From Eisenbergiella sp900555195 (GTDB taxonomy: Bacteria > Bacillota > Clostridia > Lachnospirales > Lachnospiraceae): 33,858 bases of DNA. Both the position numbers and the translations under genes were made by a program. The stretch covers positions 1 to 33,858 of the forward strand of contig CABUMH010000034.1 of the NCBI GenBank assembly GCA_902492555.1, given 5' to 3'. The notes below the pieces were generated by a model. That model saw nothing but the letters and a program-made list of their open reading frames with translations, searched no databases and was not told the DNA's origin. Below are positions 25,037-33,461 of the stretch, piece by piece; position 1 is the stretch's first letter, and the number at the start of each line of letters is the position of its first letter.

Positions 25037-25723
25037 TCACCCTTTTGTATTCCATTTATATCCCATACGCCGGATCGTGACGATTCGGTGCGGATTTCCG
25101 GGATCTTCTTCGATTTTCATGCGAAGCCTGCGAATATATACGGAAAGAGCGCTGCCGTCAATAAATCTCTCTTCGCAGTCCCAAAGCTTTCCAAGGATCT
25201 GTTCCGGAGGAAGAATGATATCCGGGTTCTCCATAAAGAGGCACAGCAGCTTATATTCACCCGCGGTTAAGTCGAGCCGCACACCCCCTTTATATGCCTC
25301 TCCCTTCAGAGGGCACACTTCTATGCCGTTTGAAACGAGCAGCGCCTCTTTTGGCTGCATATGTCCGCTCCTGCGCAGGATTGCGTTGACTTTCGCCAGA
25401 AATACCGCCAACTTAAAGGGTTTGGTAATGTAATCATCTCCGCCCATATCGAGCCCCATAACAATATCCGTCTCTTCATCCGCAGCCGTGAGAAAGATCA
25501 CCGGCACGTCAGAAGTTTTCCGGATCTTCTGGCACAATTCATACCCGGAGCCATCCGGCAGGGATACATCCAGAATGACCAAATCGTATCCTTCGTCCTT
25601 CCATAACCGCTGCGCTTCCTGGCTGGTCCGGGCTGTCTCCACCTCATATCCCTGTTTCTCAAGGGCAAATGTCAGGCCCTTCACCAGGCTCAAATCATCT
25701 TCTACAAAGAAAATCCGTTTCAT
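25037..25723 (-). CDS. OmpR-family response regulator
   Basis: The 228-residue regulator has an intact receiver: acidic residues VEDD, phospho-acceptor Asp52 (VILDVSLP), Thr in FLTA and Lys in ITKPF. A winged-helix DNA-binding domain follows (about 135-225, with LTAGEYKLLCLF and SVYIRRLRMKIE). It is the first gene of the operon with its kinase and an ABC transporter, so it probably activates the transporter genes or its own promoter. Confidence 0.95.
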   Translation of the reverse strand: MKRIFFVEDDLSLVKGLTFALEKQGYEVETARTSQEAQRLWKDEGYDLVILDVSLPDGSGYELCQKIRKTSDVPVIFLTAADEETDIVMGLDMGGDDYITKPFKLAVFLAKVNAILRRSGHMQPKEALLVSNGIEVCPLKGEAYKGGVRLDLTAGEYKLLCLFMENPDIILPPEQILGKLWDCEERFIDGSALSVYIRRLRMKIEEDPGNPHRIVTIRRMGYKWNTKG

Positions 25724-25772
25724 ACTCTCCTCTCATTCCAAAATGCTCCCTCCGCACTTCTTTTCCAATAAA

Positions 25773-25801
25773 ACTATACACGATCCATCCGGCGGGCACA
25801 A
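25773..25801 (-). promoter_or_regulatory. Candidate promoter of the two-component/ABC operon
   Basis: On the minus strand TTGTGC (25796-25801) and TATAGT (25773-25778) are 17 bases apart, about 50 bases before the regulator start. Confidence 0.6.
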
Positions 25802-25806
25802 CGCAA

Positions 25807-25846
25807 AACTCCCTTTTGGCGATGGACAGACCGCCAAAAGGGAGTT
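25807..25846. terminator. Intrinsic terminator after the phosphoribosyltransferase-like gene
   Basis: A perfect 15-bp stem pairs 25807-25821 with 25832-25846 (AACTCCCTTTTGGCG and its complement). The minus strand continues TTTGCG within a short T run, and the plus strand continues CTCTTTTCG. It lies directly upstream of the next operon's promoter. Confidence 0.8.
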
Positions 25847-25909
25847 CTCTTTTCGTCTTTAGGCTATAGAAACCGCCTTCTGTGCGGCTTTCTCTTTTTC
25901 ACATACGCG

Positions 25910-26551
25910 TTACAGCTTGGAATAACCGTAGCCGTTCACCATCGCATCCAGCTTCTGCTTGTTCTTGCAGAACGGGCAGTTATGAGCCTCATATACCTGA
26001 TAATCAGGAATATCGCTGGTGTCAAACATGGATTCCACGCGGATCCCGTTGATGGACTTCACCGCACTGAACACAGAAAAGATCGCCTGGATCCTGCCCC
26101 CGTAATAGTCAATGCATTCCAGACTCCTGCGCAGCGTCATGCCCGTTGTCGTGGTTGCGAGCAGAAGAACGATGTTCTTTCCCTTAATCGCGCCCACCAT
26201 ATTGTCACGGAAAATCATCTGATTGTTCATATTGAATTCCGGCGTCACCACATACACAGTATTGTGCATGTTCATGGAAGGGAAGTTCCCCTTTTCCAGC
26301 TCCTCCGCCACATAAGCGCCGATCACCTCGCAGCCGTCCAGACAGCAGACGGTATCCACCACCGTTTCCACCGGAAGCCTCTGGACAAAGGCCTTTCCAA
26401 CGGCCGCCGCTTCAGAACGCCTCGTCTTAAGCCCCGTCATATCCACATAATAATTAATATGGGAATGACTCGTTGCAAAATGTCCCGGAATCGCTCTCAG
26501 GATGATATTGCTTCCCGCCCGGGAGTAGAACTTCATGACTTTATTTTCCAT
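25910..26551 (-). CDS. Orotate phosphoribosyltransferase-like protein with an atypical PRPP loop
   Basis: The 213-residue protein has the shape of a type I phosphoribosyltransferase: an N-terminal hood with HSHINYYVDMTGLKTRRSEA, a central sheet, and a loop VLLLATTTTGMTLRR at the position of the PRPP signature. Classical members have two acidic residues before the Thr-Thr-Gly, and here they are absent (Ala132-Thr133). A C-terminal NCPFCKNKQ pair (Cys192, Cys195) could bind metal or be redox-active. It may be a catalytically altered enzyme or a ligand-binding regulator. The ATG at 26551 has AAGGAGAG before it; the longer upstream frame has no support. It is monocistronic, with its own promoter and terminator. 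Confidence 0.75.
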   Translation of the reverse strand: MENKVMKFYSRAGSNIILRAIPGHFATSHSHINYYVDMTGLKTRRSEAAAVGKAFVQRLPVETVVDTVCCLDGCEVIGAYVAEELEKGNFPSMNMHNTVYVVTPEFNMNNQMIFRDNMVGAIKGKNIVLLLATTTTGMTLRRSLECIDYYGGRIQAIFSVFSAVKSINGIRVESMFDTSDIPDYQVYEAHNCPFCKNKQKLDAMVNGYGYSKL

Positions 26552-26690
26552 AGTCTCTCCTTCCCCGGACGCATGGATGCGGAAATCCCTCCCCCGTTCC
26601 TCCCCATCTGAACAGGTTTTATTCCCTTCTCCGCACACATACGTTCCCCTTTTGGCTTGTCACCAAAAAACAACCTGTGACTTCTCCTCT

Positions 26691-26719
26691 ATTATATAAG
26701 CATCAGGAAAATTTTACAA
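26691..26719 (-). promoter_or_regulatory. Sigma-A promoter for the phosphoribosyltransferase-like gene
   Basis: On the minus strand TTGTAA (26714-26719) and a perfect TATAAT (26691-26696) are 17 bases apart. The leader to the ATG at 26551 is about 130 bases and contains a GTCAC/GTGAC hairpin near its 5' end. Confidence 0.82.
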
Positions 26720-26775
26720 CTTTTTTTCTTTTATGGAATTTTTTTTATGCAAATAGCAGTAAACATTCAGACAGA

Positions 26776-26817
26776 CCGCCCGGAGCGCTCCGCCTCACCC
26801 GGCACGCGTCAGGGCGG
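26776..26817 (-). terminator. Possible terminator after the M18 aminopeptidase
   Basis: CCGCCC and GGGCGG flank a GC-rich segment that includes the palindrome GGAGCGCTCC. On the minus strand TCTGTCTG follows, a poor T tract. It lies 15 bases beyond the aminopeptidase stop. Confidence 0.35.
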
Positions 26818-26831
26818 AACATGGCCTCCTC

Positions 26832-28148
26832 TCATCCCCGGAAATACGCCTCGCTGAATGCAGCCAGATACGCCGTGTCTTCCGCACCTGCCGTTTCAAA
26901 GGCGGAATGCATGGCCAGCTGGGCAAGTCCGATATCCGCCGCAGGGATGGAAACGTGGGCCGATGAGATGTTGCCCAGCGTGGAACCGCCTGCGATATCC
27001 GACCGGTTAGCAAAATTCTGGCAGGGAATGTTCTCCTGCGCACATATCCGGCGTACGACGGCCGCCGACCAGGCATCCGTGGTATATTTTTGGCTTCCCT
27101 GGAATTTCAGCACAATGCCTCCATTTAAATAAGGGCGGTTGGTCGGATCGGACTTCTCAGGATGGTTCGGATGAACGCCATGCGCATTGTCCGCGGACAG
27201 CAGAAAACTCTCTGACAGAAGATCCCTTCTTCCGCTGTGCGAAATTCCTGCACCGGAACAGATCAGTCCGATCACATCCTCCAGGAAAGTGGAATCCGCC
27301 CCCTGTTTCGTCCCGCTGCCGATCTCCTCATTGTCGAACAGGGCGTATACCGCACAGCAGCCGGCGTCTCCCTTTTCCTGACACTTGGTTTCCACTTCCC
27401 CCGCAGCTAGGAATCCTTCCAGCGTGCCGAATGCACACTGCAGATCATCCAGTCTGGGAGAGCCGATGAACTCTCCATTCACGCCCATCCTCCGGCCGCT
27501 CTCCCGATTGTACAGATACAGATCGCTGGCCAGTATGCACTGCGGATCCACGCCCAATTCACCGGCGCACAGTTCCTTGAGGCTATTCAGGCTCTCTTCT
27601 TTTCCCTTTCCCCCGGAAAAGAGAGGGAGCAGATCCACCTGCGGATTATAGGCGTAACCCTTATTGATCTCCCGGTTAAAATGGATCGCCAGATTCGGAA
27701 TCACACACAGATCCCGATCAAAACGGATCAGCCGTTCCGTCAGGCCTTCCTGCGTCTGAATAATCACCCTTCCTGCCACCGACAGAGGGCGATCCAGCCA
27801 GGTTGACTGGATCATGCCGCCATAGCCTTCCACATTCAGCCGGGTGTAATGCCCTTCCACATCCATCTCCGGCGTTTCTTTCACTTTAAAGCAAGGCGAA
27901 TCGCTGTGCGCAGCGCTGATGCGCAGCTTCTTCACATCTCCGTCCGGCATCCGGAAGGCGATCAGTGACGAGCCGTTTTTCGTCAGATAATATTTCCCCT
28001 TCCGTAAAATCTCCGCCCCTTCCTCCTTCTCAAGCTTTACATATCCAGCCGCTTCCAGTCTCCTAGCGGTCTCCGCAACCGCATGGAACGCTGTGGGGCT
28101 GTTGTCGATATACTGAAAAAGCGCTTCATTTATCTTCTCCGTATTCAT
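26832..28148 (-). CDS. M18-family aminopeptidase
   Basis: This about 438-residue cytosolic metallopeptidase should release N-terminal (often acidic) residues from peptides. Recognisable family features are the first metal His in ISAAHSDSPCFKVK, the QSTWLDRPLSVAGRV segment, SPRLDDLQCAFG, the catalytic glutamates in ALFDNEEIGSGT, SADNAHGVHPN, and the C-terminal HVSIPAADIGLAQLAMHS. Length is normal for bacterial ApeA/ApeB proteins. The frame is open upstream to 28247, but AAGGAGAG lies 10 bases before the ATG at 28148, where the family starts. Confidence 0.95.
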   Translation of the reverse strand: MNTEKINEALFQYIDNSPTAFHAVAETARRLEAAGYVKLEKEEGAEILRKGKYYLTKNGSSLIAFRMPDGDVKKLRISAAHSDSPCFKVKETPEMDVEGHYTRLNVEGYGGMIQSTWLDRPLSVAGRVIIQTQEGLTERLIRFDRDLCVIPNLAIHFNREINKGYAYNPQVDLLPLFSGGKGKEESLNSLKELCAGELGVDPQCILASDLYLYNRESGRRMGVNGEFIGSPRLDDLQCAFGTLEGFLAAGEVETKCQEKGDAGCCAVYALFDNEEIGSGTKQGADSTFLEDVIGLICSGAGISHSGRRDLLSESFLLSADNAHGVHPNHPEKSDPTNRPYLNGGIVLKFQGSQKYTTDAWSAAVVRRICAQENIPCQNFANRSDIAGGSTLGNISSAHVSIPAADIGLAQLAMHSAFETAGAEDTAYLAAFSEAYFRG

Positions 28149-28218
28149 TTCCGTCCATCTCTCCTTTTCGCCATTTGCCCCAATCTTATGCCATCCCTCC
28201 TCTTCTGTCAATCCTATC

Positions 28219-28310
28219 CTGCGCTTAGGCGTATATAAAATCTCCATCCCTTCAGGCCGCCCGGTTTTCCCGCCTGAAGGGATGGAGATTTTATATACGC
28301 CTAAGCGCAG
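28219..28310. repeat. Perfect 39-bp inverted repeat with a 14-base loop
   Basis: Positions 28219-28257 and 28272-28310 are exact reverse complements, starting CTGCGCTTAGGCG. The loop (28258-28271) is CGCCCGGTTTTCCC. It lies between the stop of the solute-binding protein gene and the start of the aminopeptidase gene. The inner GC-rich stem is followed on both strands by ATTTTATATA, itself part of the outer stem, so it could act as a bidirectional terminator. I saw no flanking direct repeats. Confidence 0.9.
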
Positions 28311-28328
28311 ATGTTTTATATGCGTTCC

Positions 28329-29381
28329 CTAACTGAGCGCATCTATGATCCGCTCCATGGTGGCAGCATCCGGCATCGGGGCCACCCGGGTAACCTCCTG
28401 TGCCAGTCCAGGCACATCAAAATCCGTTTCCGTGGGCGCATCATACAACCCCGTCCGGAACCCATGCTTCTCCCATGCAAGCCTCTGGACATCCTCATCC
28501 ATCAGCGCATCAATTCCTGCGCTTCCCGCTTCATTCAGCGCAATGTATACATGAGAAGACCAGACGGTGGGAGAAGGATACATCATGACAATATCTTCCT
28601 TCACCTGTTCCCAGGTGTCAGGATTGGCTGCAGCGAACTCCAGCAGCTGGCTCTCATACCCCGCAATCAGCGGCTTGGCGCCCATTCCAGTTTTCAGGAA
28701 TTGATCAAACAGATCCGAGGAAGAGCTCTCCATATATCCCAGTTTCCGGAAAATATCCTGAAGCCGCGGAAGGATCGCATCAATGTTGTTCTCATCCGCC
28801 ACGCCTCCGCAGAGCGTGTTGGCCAGAAGCCCTGCAAACATATTGCCGGAATTGGATTTGGTCGGGTCAGTGGTTCCCACCGTTATGCTCCCATACAGCT
28901 GGGGAAGGCCGATATCCGCCCACGTCTTTCCCTCTTCAATCTGTACGGCCAGCTTTTCCATATCCACATAACAGACTTCCCCCTCCATCTGTGCAATTCC
29001 CGCTTCCAACAGCGCCTTTGCCACTGCGCTTCTCGTATACAGCACGATCGGCGTATTCAGGACGATCTGACTGCGCACAGGCTGCCCATTCTGATTTTCA
29101 TACAATTCCAGCGCCGTCTGGTTCGAGGGAAAAAGAAAATCTTTCCCTTCTGAATCAGCCGTAATCATCTCAATGGAGCCTGCCCGCGTATAATCAACGG
29201 ACAACTGATATCTGTCTTCCAAAATCTGCCGGACTTCCTCATCTTCCAACAGGCCGATTTTCTCTCCGCCCACATAGCCGCTGATCTGTGTAACGCTCAG
29301 GCTGGATGAACGCCAGGCATAGATGGCTGCTGCGAGAATAACGACGGCGAGAATGCCCGCCCCAATCCATTTTGTTTTCAT
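28329..29381 (-). CDS. Membrane-anchored extracellular solute-binding-like protein
   Basis: The about 350-residue protein has an N-terminal hydrophobic anchor (about 5-25) without a lipobox Cys, then an extracellular domain. The segment TTDPTKSNSGNMFAGLLANTL resembles the ligand-binding helix of molybdate or phosphate-type binding proteins. A closely similar motif (TSATQSNSGASAYIGFLYALL) is in the lipoprotein two genes upstream, so the two binding domains are paralogues. GGAGG precedes the ATG at 29381. It is the last gene of a four-gene leftward operon. No ABC permease or ATPase accompanies it, so a role as ligand sensor or scaffold is as likely as uptake. Confidence 0.8.
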   Translation of the reverse strand: MKTKWIGAGILAVVILAAAIYAWRSSSLSVTQISGYVGGEKIGLLEDEEVRQILEDRYQLSVDYTRAGSIEMITADSEGKDFLFPSNQTALELYENQNGQPVRSQIVLNTPIVLYTRSAVAKALLEAGIAQMEGEVCYVDMEKLAVQIEEGKTWADIGLPQLYGSITVGTTDPTKSNSGNMFAGLLANTLCGGVADENNIDAILPRLQDIFRKLGYMESSSSDLFDQFLKTGMGAKPLIAGYESQLLEFAAANPDTWEQVKEDIVMMYPSPTVWSSHVYIALNEAGSAGIDALMDEDVQRLAWEKHGFRTGLYDAPTETDFDVPGLAQEVTRVAPMPDAATMERIIDALS

Positions 29382-29444
29382 TTCTACCTCCATTCCGAAG
29401 CGCTTTGGCGGCGATGGAATCAGGAATATGGCGCGCACGCCAAA

Positions 29445-30077
29445 TCAGGGAGCAAAAAAGCGCTTTTCTTCCACGCTTTCGCCCTCCATTTTCAGCATGC
29501 TATCCAGCACCGCTATATCCGACTCCACATCCAGCAGTTCTCCTTCCATCAGATGGACGAACTGCTTTTCAAACGCGCTATGCAGCGCCGGGAGCGTCTG
29601 TGCCGTTTTATTCAGGATCCGCTTCACTTCTTCCGACTTCAGGCCAGTTTGGCTGAGTTCCACATAACGTTCCAGAAGTTTGGCCGTTGTGTCCAGATAA
29701 TAGGTAAAAAAGCGGCGTGCCAATCCGATCTTCTCCGGATTCTCCTTCAGATACTCCCATATTCTTCCGCCCGTATCATATAGAGCGGATGCGTCCGCCC
29801 GTACGGCCGCATCGGTTATAGCATCCCGTGCCTCTGCGATCTGTGCCAGATCCTTCTTGGCCTCGGCCATCAGCGTCTTTCTCTGTTCTTCTTCCTGTAT
29901 GGCGGCGTCATCCATATCCGTTTTCCATTTTGGCTTCAGCAGGCAGTATAGGCCTGCATAAACTCCCGCACACAGCAGGATGCAAAAAATCAGTTCCCAG
30001 CGCAGCACCAGGAATACAAAAAGGAATACGGCCGCTGCCGCAGTCACGGAAACCAACATCCGGCCTGTCTCTTTCAT
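29445..30077 (-). CDS. XpaC-like membrane protein
   Basis: The 210-residue protein has two N-terminal membrane helices (about 8-26 and 28-46) and a long cytosolic helical domain. Its core (AQIAEARDAITD, then KIGLARRFFTYYLDTTAKLL, then LPALHSAFEKQF) is typical of the family named after Bacillus XpaC. Such genes usually sit beside telA (toxic-anion resistance); none is visible here, although the partner could lie elsewhere. Its ATG overlaps the stop of the upstream VWA lipoprotein gene by one base. Confidence 0.82.
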   Translation of the reverse strand: MKETGRMLVSVTAAAAVFLFVFLVLRWELIFCILLCAGVYAGLYCLLKPKWKTDMDDAAIQEEEQRKTLMAEAKKDLAQIAEARDAITDAAVRADASALYDTGGRIWEYLKENPEKIGLARRFFTYYLDTTAKLLERYVELSQTGLKSEEVKRILNKTAQTLPALHSAFEKQFVHLMEGELLDVESDIAVLDSMLKMEGESVEEKRFFAP

Positions 30078-31672
30078 CAGTTATACCCCTTTACGCTACG
30101 GAATGCCTCCGTCAGATTTTCCCGCCCGTCAAATACACGCGCATTGGTATATTCAGCCAGTTCCTCCAGCTGCGCTTCATCTGCCTCTCCAAACATGATG
30201 GAAAAGACGGGTACCTTATAGCCAAGCGATTCATAGGCTGTCTTAAATTCGCCGAAGCTTCCTCCGGACTGTCCATCCGTCAGCAGTATGATGGCAGGCG
30301 TATAGTTGGACAGATCATATTCTTTTAATTCTTCCAGTCCTCTGACCGCTGCTGCATACATATCCGTGCCGCCTCTTGCCGCCTGTTCCTTTACCACATC
30401 ATACAAAGCCTCCAATTCGCTTCCGGCTCCCATGGCGGAATATACGCCGACCACCTCACTGTTAAACGGGATCAGGATATTCACCTCATCTTCAGATGCC
30501 TGCAGCAGGTTCTGCCTGGCGTTCTCCTGAATCAGCAGCTGCTCCATCGCGCGCACCATCTGTTCATTGCCGTCTCCTGCCATACTTCCGGAATAATCCA
30601 GGCAATAGACATTCAGGGAGGGCTTTTTAAAGTCCGTCTGATACAGGTTCAGACATTCAAACAGAACCTCCTGAGAGGGCATGCGAATCGTGGAAAGCAC
30701 CCGATCCGGCTGTATGCCCCAATCGGTACGGAATACCTCCCTGTTTTCCTCCGAGATACAGCAGCGCCTCCCGGTGCGCTGGATCTCATTCTGCGCTTCC
30801 TCTGACAGCAGATATTCCTGCAGTTTCAGAAACAGTTCTTCCTTCCCGTCCTCTCCTTCATCCACATATCCCAAAGGAGAATCCGCAATGGTAAGCCCAT
30901 CATAGGGATACACCACATACAAAGTTTCTTCTCCTCTTTGTTCCAGTTCTTCATTCGCCTGAATCATCAGGCATTCATAATTGACCATCGCATCATAATC
31001 GCCCTCCAGAAACATATCCTTCAGCCAATCAGAACTGCCGGAAGAACGATCCACACCTGAGAAGAACTCCTTCATCTGTTCCCGAAGCGTTTCGCTCGCA
31101 AGGTCCTCTGACGTAATCATCTCAGGATTCCCCAACAGCGCATACAGAAACCCTATATATGCACTGGCCCCTGAATTGGATTGCGTAGCGCTGGTCATAC
31201 AGAAACGCAGTTTCCCGCTCCGGATCACCTCCAATAAGTCCTGTACGGAAACCTCACGTCCCACAAATCCCAATTCTTCCGCAAGGCTCTGACGGATTCC
31301 AAACACAACCGGCGTAATGGAAATGGATTCCGCATGCTTGATCCGGTGCTCCGTATCTCCCACATTCAGCCACAGGCTGCTGGCGGGCCAGACCGCATCA
31401 TAGGGGATCTCCTCTTCTCCCAATAAACGCATGATATCCAGGGAACCCTGATAGGTCAGTTCTATTCTGATATTTTCCTGCCCAGCAAATTTTTCCAGGA
31501 TCGGTTCCAGTTCTGCATTCTCAGAACCGGAAACAATACGCAATACTTCTCTGCCGTCTCCCAGAACCGCATCTGCCTCCCCTTCCGCTTGACTGCTTTT
31601 GCCACAGCCGCCCAGAAGCAGCATGGCAGCTGCCAGAACCGCCAGAAATATATATGTCCTTCCTCTCATCAT
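30077..31672 (-). CDS. Lipoprotein fusing a solute-binding domain to a VWA domain
   Basis: The about 531-residue protein has a lipoprotein signal (MMRGRTYIFLAV then LLLGGC, Cys23). A solute-binding domain follows (about 40-320), including SATQSNSGASAYIGF. The C-terminal VWA domain (about 352-525) has an intact metal-ion-dependent adhesion site: Asp359-x-Ser361-x-Ser363 (LDYSGS), Thr436 (GGTDMY) and Asp466 (LLTDGQSGG). Such fusions are known from envelope or stress operons with XpaC/TelA-like partners. The frame is open further upstream with a TTG start; the double ATG at 31672/31669 fits the signal peptide, with GGGTG three or six bases before. It probably sits on the outer face of the membrane and binds a ligand plus a protein partner. 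Confidence 0.85.
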   Translation of the reverse strand: MMRGRTYIFLAVLAAAMLLLGGCGKSSQAEGEADAVLGDGREVLRIVSGSENAELEPILEKFAGQENIRIELTYQGSLDIMRLLGEEEIPYDAVWPASSLWLNVGDTEHRIKHAESISITPVVFGIRQSLAEELGFVGREVSVQDLLEVIRSGKLRFCMTSATQSNSGASAYIGFLYALLGNPEMITSEDLASETLREQMKEFFSGVDRSSGSSDWLKDMFLEGDYDAMVNYECLMIQANEELEQRGEETLYVVYPYDGLTIADSPLGYVDEGEDGKEELFLKLQEYLLSEEAQNEIQRTGRRCCISEENREVFRTDWGIQPDRVLSTIRMPSQEVLFECLNLYQTDFKKPSLNVYCLDYSGSMAGDGNEQMVRAMEQLLIQENARQNLLQASEDEVNILIPFNSEVVGVYSAMGAGSELEALYDVVKEQAARGGTDMYAAAVRGLEELKEYDLSNYTPAIILLTDGQSGGSFGEFKTAYESLGYKVPVFSIMFGEADEAQLEELAEYTNARVFDGRENLTEAFRSVKGYN

Positions 31673-31739
31673 ATTCACCCGATTTTCCTCTGTTTTCAGC
31701 TGCTTTGCTTCGATCTTACAAACCGGGGGCTTCCCCGTT

Positions 31740-32321
31740 TCAGTCAATCCACAACTCCATGCGCAGAATCATTCTGGAATACGGCAGATATTCTACCTGT
31801 GCCATCACCGCTTCTTCTTCGCTTCCATACGCCTGTTCATACAACATTTCTCCCTGTTCATATTCCTGGCTGCCAATGGAAAATTGCTGCTCTCTCCCTT
31901 CTCCATCGATCCCCTGCATCGATATGGACGGACTGTCTCCAATGTTGTCATAATGAAATCTTACATCCTCAAGCACAACGATGCGCGGCTCTCTCAGATA
32001 CGGGATATCCCGCAGCGGATAAACGACCTGGGTGACGGCTGCGAAAACGCCTATTCCCACCATAATCACGCTTACCAATCCCAAGACCAGCCTCGTCCCC
32101 CGGCTGCCCGCCCTGTCCCTTGCTGTCATAAACAGAAGAGAGCCTGCCAACAAAAGGATGAGCAGAGACAGGAATAGGTAAAACGGAATGGAAAAATACG
32201 TCTGTAAAACTTCTATCCGTTCCCCATCCTGCCCTATAAATAGAGGAATCAGCGTTGGGACAGCAGAAATAAGGGTGAGGATTCCCAAAATCATAAAAAG
32301 CGTATTCAATATTTTTTTCAT
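31740..32321 (-). CDS. Membrane protein of an envelope operon, function unknown
   Basis: The 193-residue product has three hydrophobic segments (about 5-30, 42-65 and 78-100) and a C-terminal, mostly polar beta-rich domain (about 105-193) that ends with RMELWID. It should present that domain outside or inside depending on topology. I do not recognise the family. It is the first gene of the operon and lies 67 bases before the VWA lipoprotein gene. Confidence 0.75.
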   Translation of the reverse strand: MKKILNTLFMILGILTLISAVPTLIPLFIGQDGERIEVLQTYFSIPFYLFLSLLILLLAGSLLFMTARDRAGSRGTRLVLGLVSVIMVGIGVFAAVTQVVYPLRDIPYLREPRIVVLEDVRFHYDNIGDSPSISMQGIDGEGREQQFSIGSQEYEQGEMLYEQAYGSEEEAVMAQVEYLPYSRMILRMELWID

Positions 32322-32339
32322 TCGATTTCACCGCCTGTT

Positions 32340-32368
32340 TTTATAGAACTTCTATCTTCTATCGTAAA
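32340..32368 (-). promoter_or_regulatory. Candidate promoter of the VWA/XpaC operon
   Basis: On the minus strand TTTACG (32363-32368) and TATAAA (32340-32345) are 17 bases apart. The start would be only about 12 bases before the first ATG. Confidence 0.5.
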
Positions 32369-32419
32369 TTTTAAATCTTCTTTTCCCCCTTTATAAGCGC
32401 ACTTTGGTAAATTCCATGT

Positions 32420-32457
32420 AAAAAATTTGCTGCCGGAGACCATTCTCCGGCAGCAAA
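32420..32457 (-). terminator. Intrinsic terminator after the 309-residue protein gene
   Basis: A perfect 14-bp stem pairs 32426-32439 with 32444-32457 around CCAT. On the minus strand it runs into TTTTTT, so it is a textbook terminator for the leftward gene ending at 32494. Confidence 0.92.
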
Positions 32458-32493
32458 CACCGCGTTCAATCCGATTCTATTTTTCAGCAAACC

Positions 32494-33423
32494 TCATTTG
32501 TATTCTTTAATTCCGATCGCCATCACCCGTTCCAGGCCGATACCGCTGATGAGGCAGCGTTCCTTTCTGTTTCCGGTAAGCCCTGCTAGCCAATCCACAA
32601 AGCCTCCGTCCCCCCATTCGAGCCGCTTTCCTTCCCGCTCCATATAGAGTTTGAAGTTCAGGCCCTTATAATATGCATTTTCCTGTGTATCCCGCTCTAT
32701 CCATATCGGGCAGCCCGGAAGTTCCCCGCGGACATACTCTGCCATCCTCTGTACGAATCCTTCCGAATCCGTATAACCCTCCCGCATTCTGAGCGCAACG
32801 GAGAGCTGCCCCTCCGCCCTTTCCGCAAGCTTCCGGTAATATTCCAGCTGTTTTCCTAGCAGCGCCTTCTCACATCCGTAAGAGCCCACATCTTTTCCCG
32901 AAGAGACGACGGCAAAAAGCCCGAAATGGCTCAGCGCTCCCTTTCCGGCAAACTGCTGCGCCCGTGCCACCCGGGCAGTTGTGCACCAATGCAGCCCCAC
33001 CCGGTTATCCAATGTCCCTCTCCGCAATCCGTCTCCGATGATCGTGGCCAGCATATTGGTCGGATCCGCTAGCAGTTCAGCACCGCGCAGCGCGCTGATC
33101 ACCTTATTCTGAGACACACAGCCAAACACCGAACAGTTTCCAAACGGTGCTGCAGGTGAAAGCAGCACGCCCTTCATTCCCATCCCCTCCGCCGTCTCCA
33201 ACAGAAACGCTTCCAGACGATGATAAGCCGCCGGTTCCACATCAGACGGAGCAAAAAAACGGCTTTTTGCATATGCATCCCTCATCTTGGCCGGCGTCAG
33301 TTCCCCCGCCTTCTGTCCCATGACCTCCAGCAGCAACGTATTCAGTTCTGAACCGGACAAGCTTCCAAGCTTCTCCGCCAAATCCGGAATCCCCAGTTTC
33401 TCCCCAATTTTCCCCGCAAACAT
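32494..33423 (-). CDS. Unrecognised 309-residue protein, possibly class II synthetase-like fold
   Basis: I do not recognise this family. It is a soluble protein with no signal or membrane segment. The C-terminus (LISGIGLERVMAI, about 291-303) resembles motif 3 of class II aminoacyl-tRNA synthetases and their paralogues such as HisZ. The middle (GLHWCTTARVARAQ, then LSHFGLFAVVSSGKD) could be the corresponding central sheet. There is no clear tRNA-binding domain. The ATG is preceded by GGGGAGGAAGGGG. It is monocistronic, with its own promoter and a strong terminator. Its leader contains four 39-bp repeats. The synthetase resemblance is weak. Confidence 0.7.
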   Translation of the reverse strand: MFAGKIGEKLGIPDLAEKLGSLSGSELNTLLLEVMGQKAGELTPAKMRDAYAKSRFFAPSDVEPAAYHRLEAFLLETAEGMGMKGVLLSPAAPFGNCSVFGCVSQNKVISALRGAELLADPTNMLATIIGDGLRRGTLDNRVGLHWCTTARVARAQQFAGKGALSHFGLFAVVSSGKDVGSYGCEKALLGKQLEYYRKLAERAEGQLSVALRMREGYTDSEGFVQRMAEYVRGELPGCPIWIERDTQENAYYKGLNFKLYMEREGKRLEWGDGGFVDWLAGLTGNRKERCLISGIGLERVMAIGIKEYK

Positions 33424-33461
33424 TTTCCCCTTCCTCCCCTTTATGAGTGATATTCGTTATT

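Noticed and set aside
25911..25922. Fourth copy of the MITE terminus (GTTACAGCTT)
   Set aside because: It is the reverse complement of the last codons and stop of the phosphoribosyltransferase-like gene; similarity ends after 10 bases.
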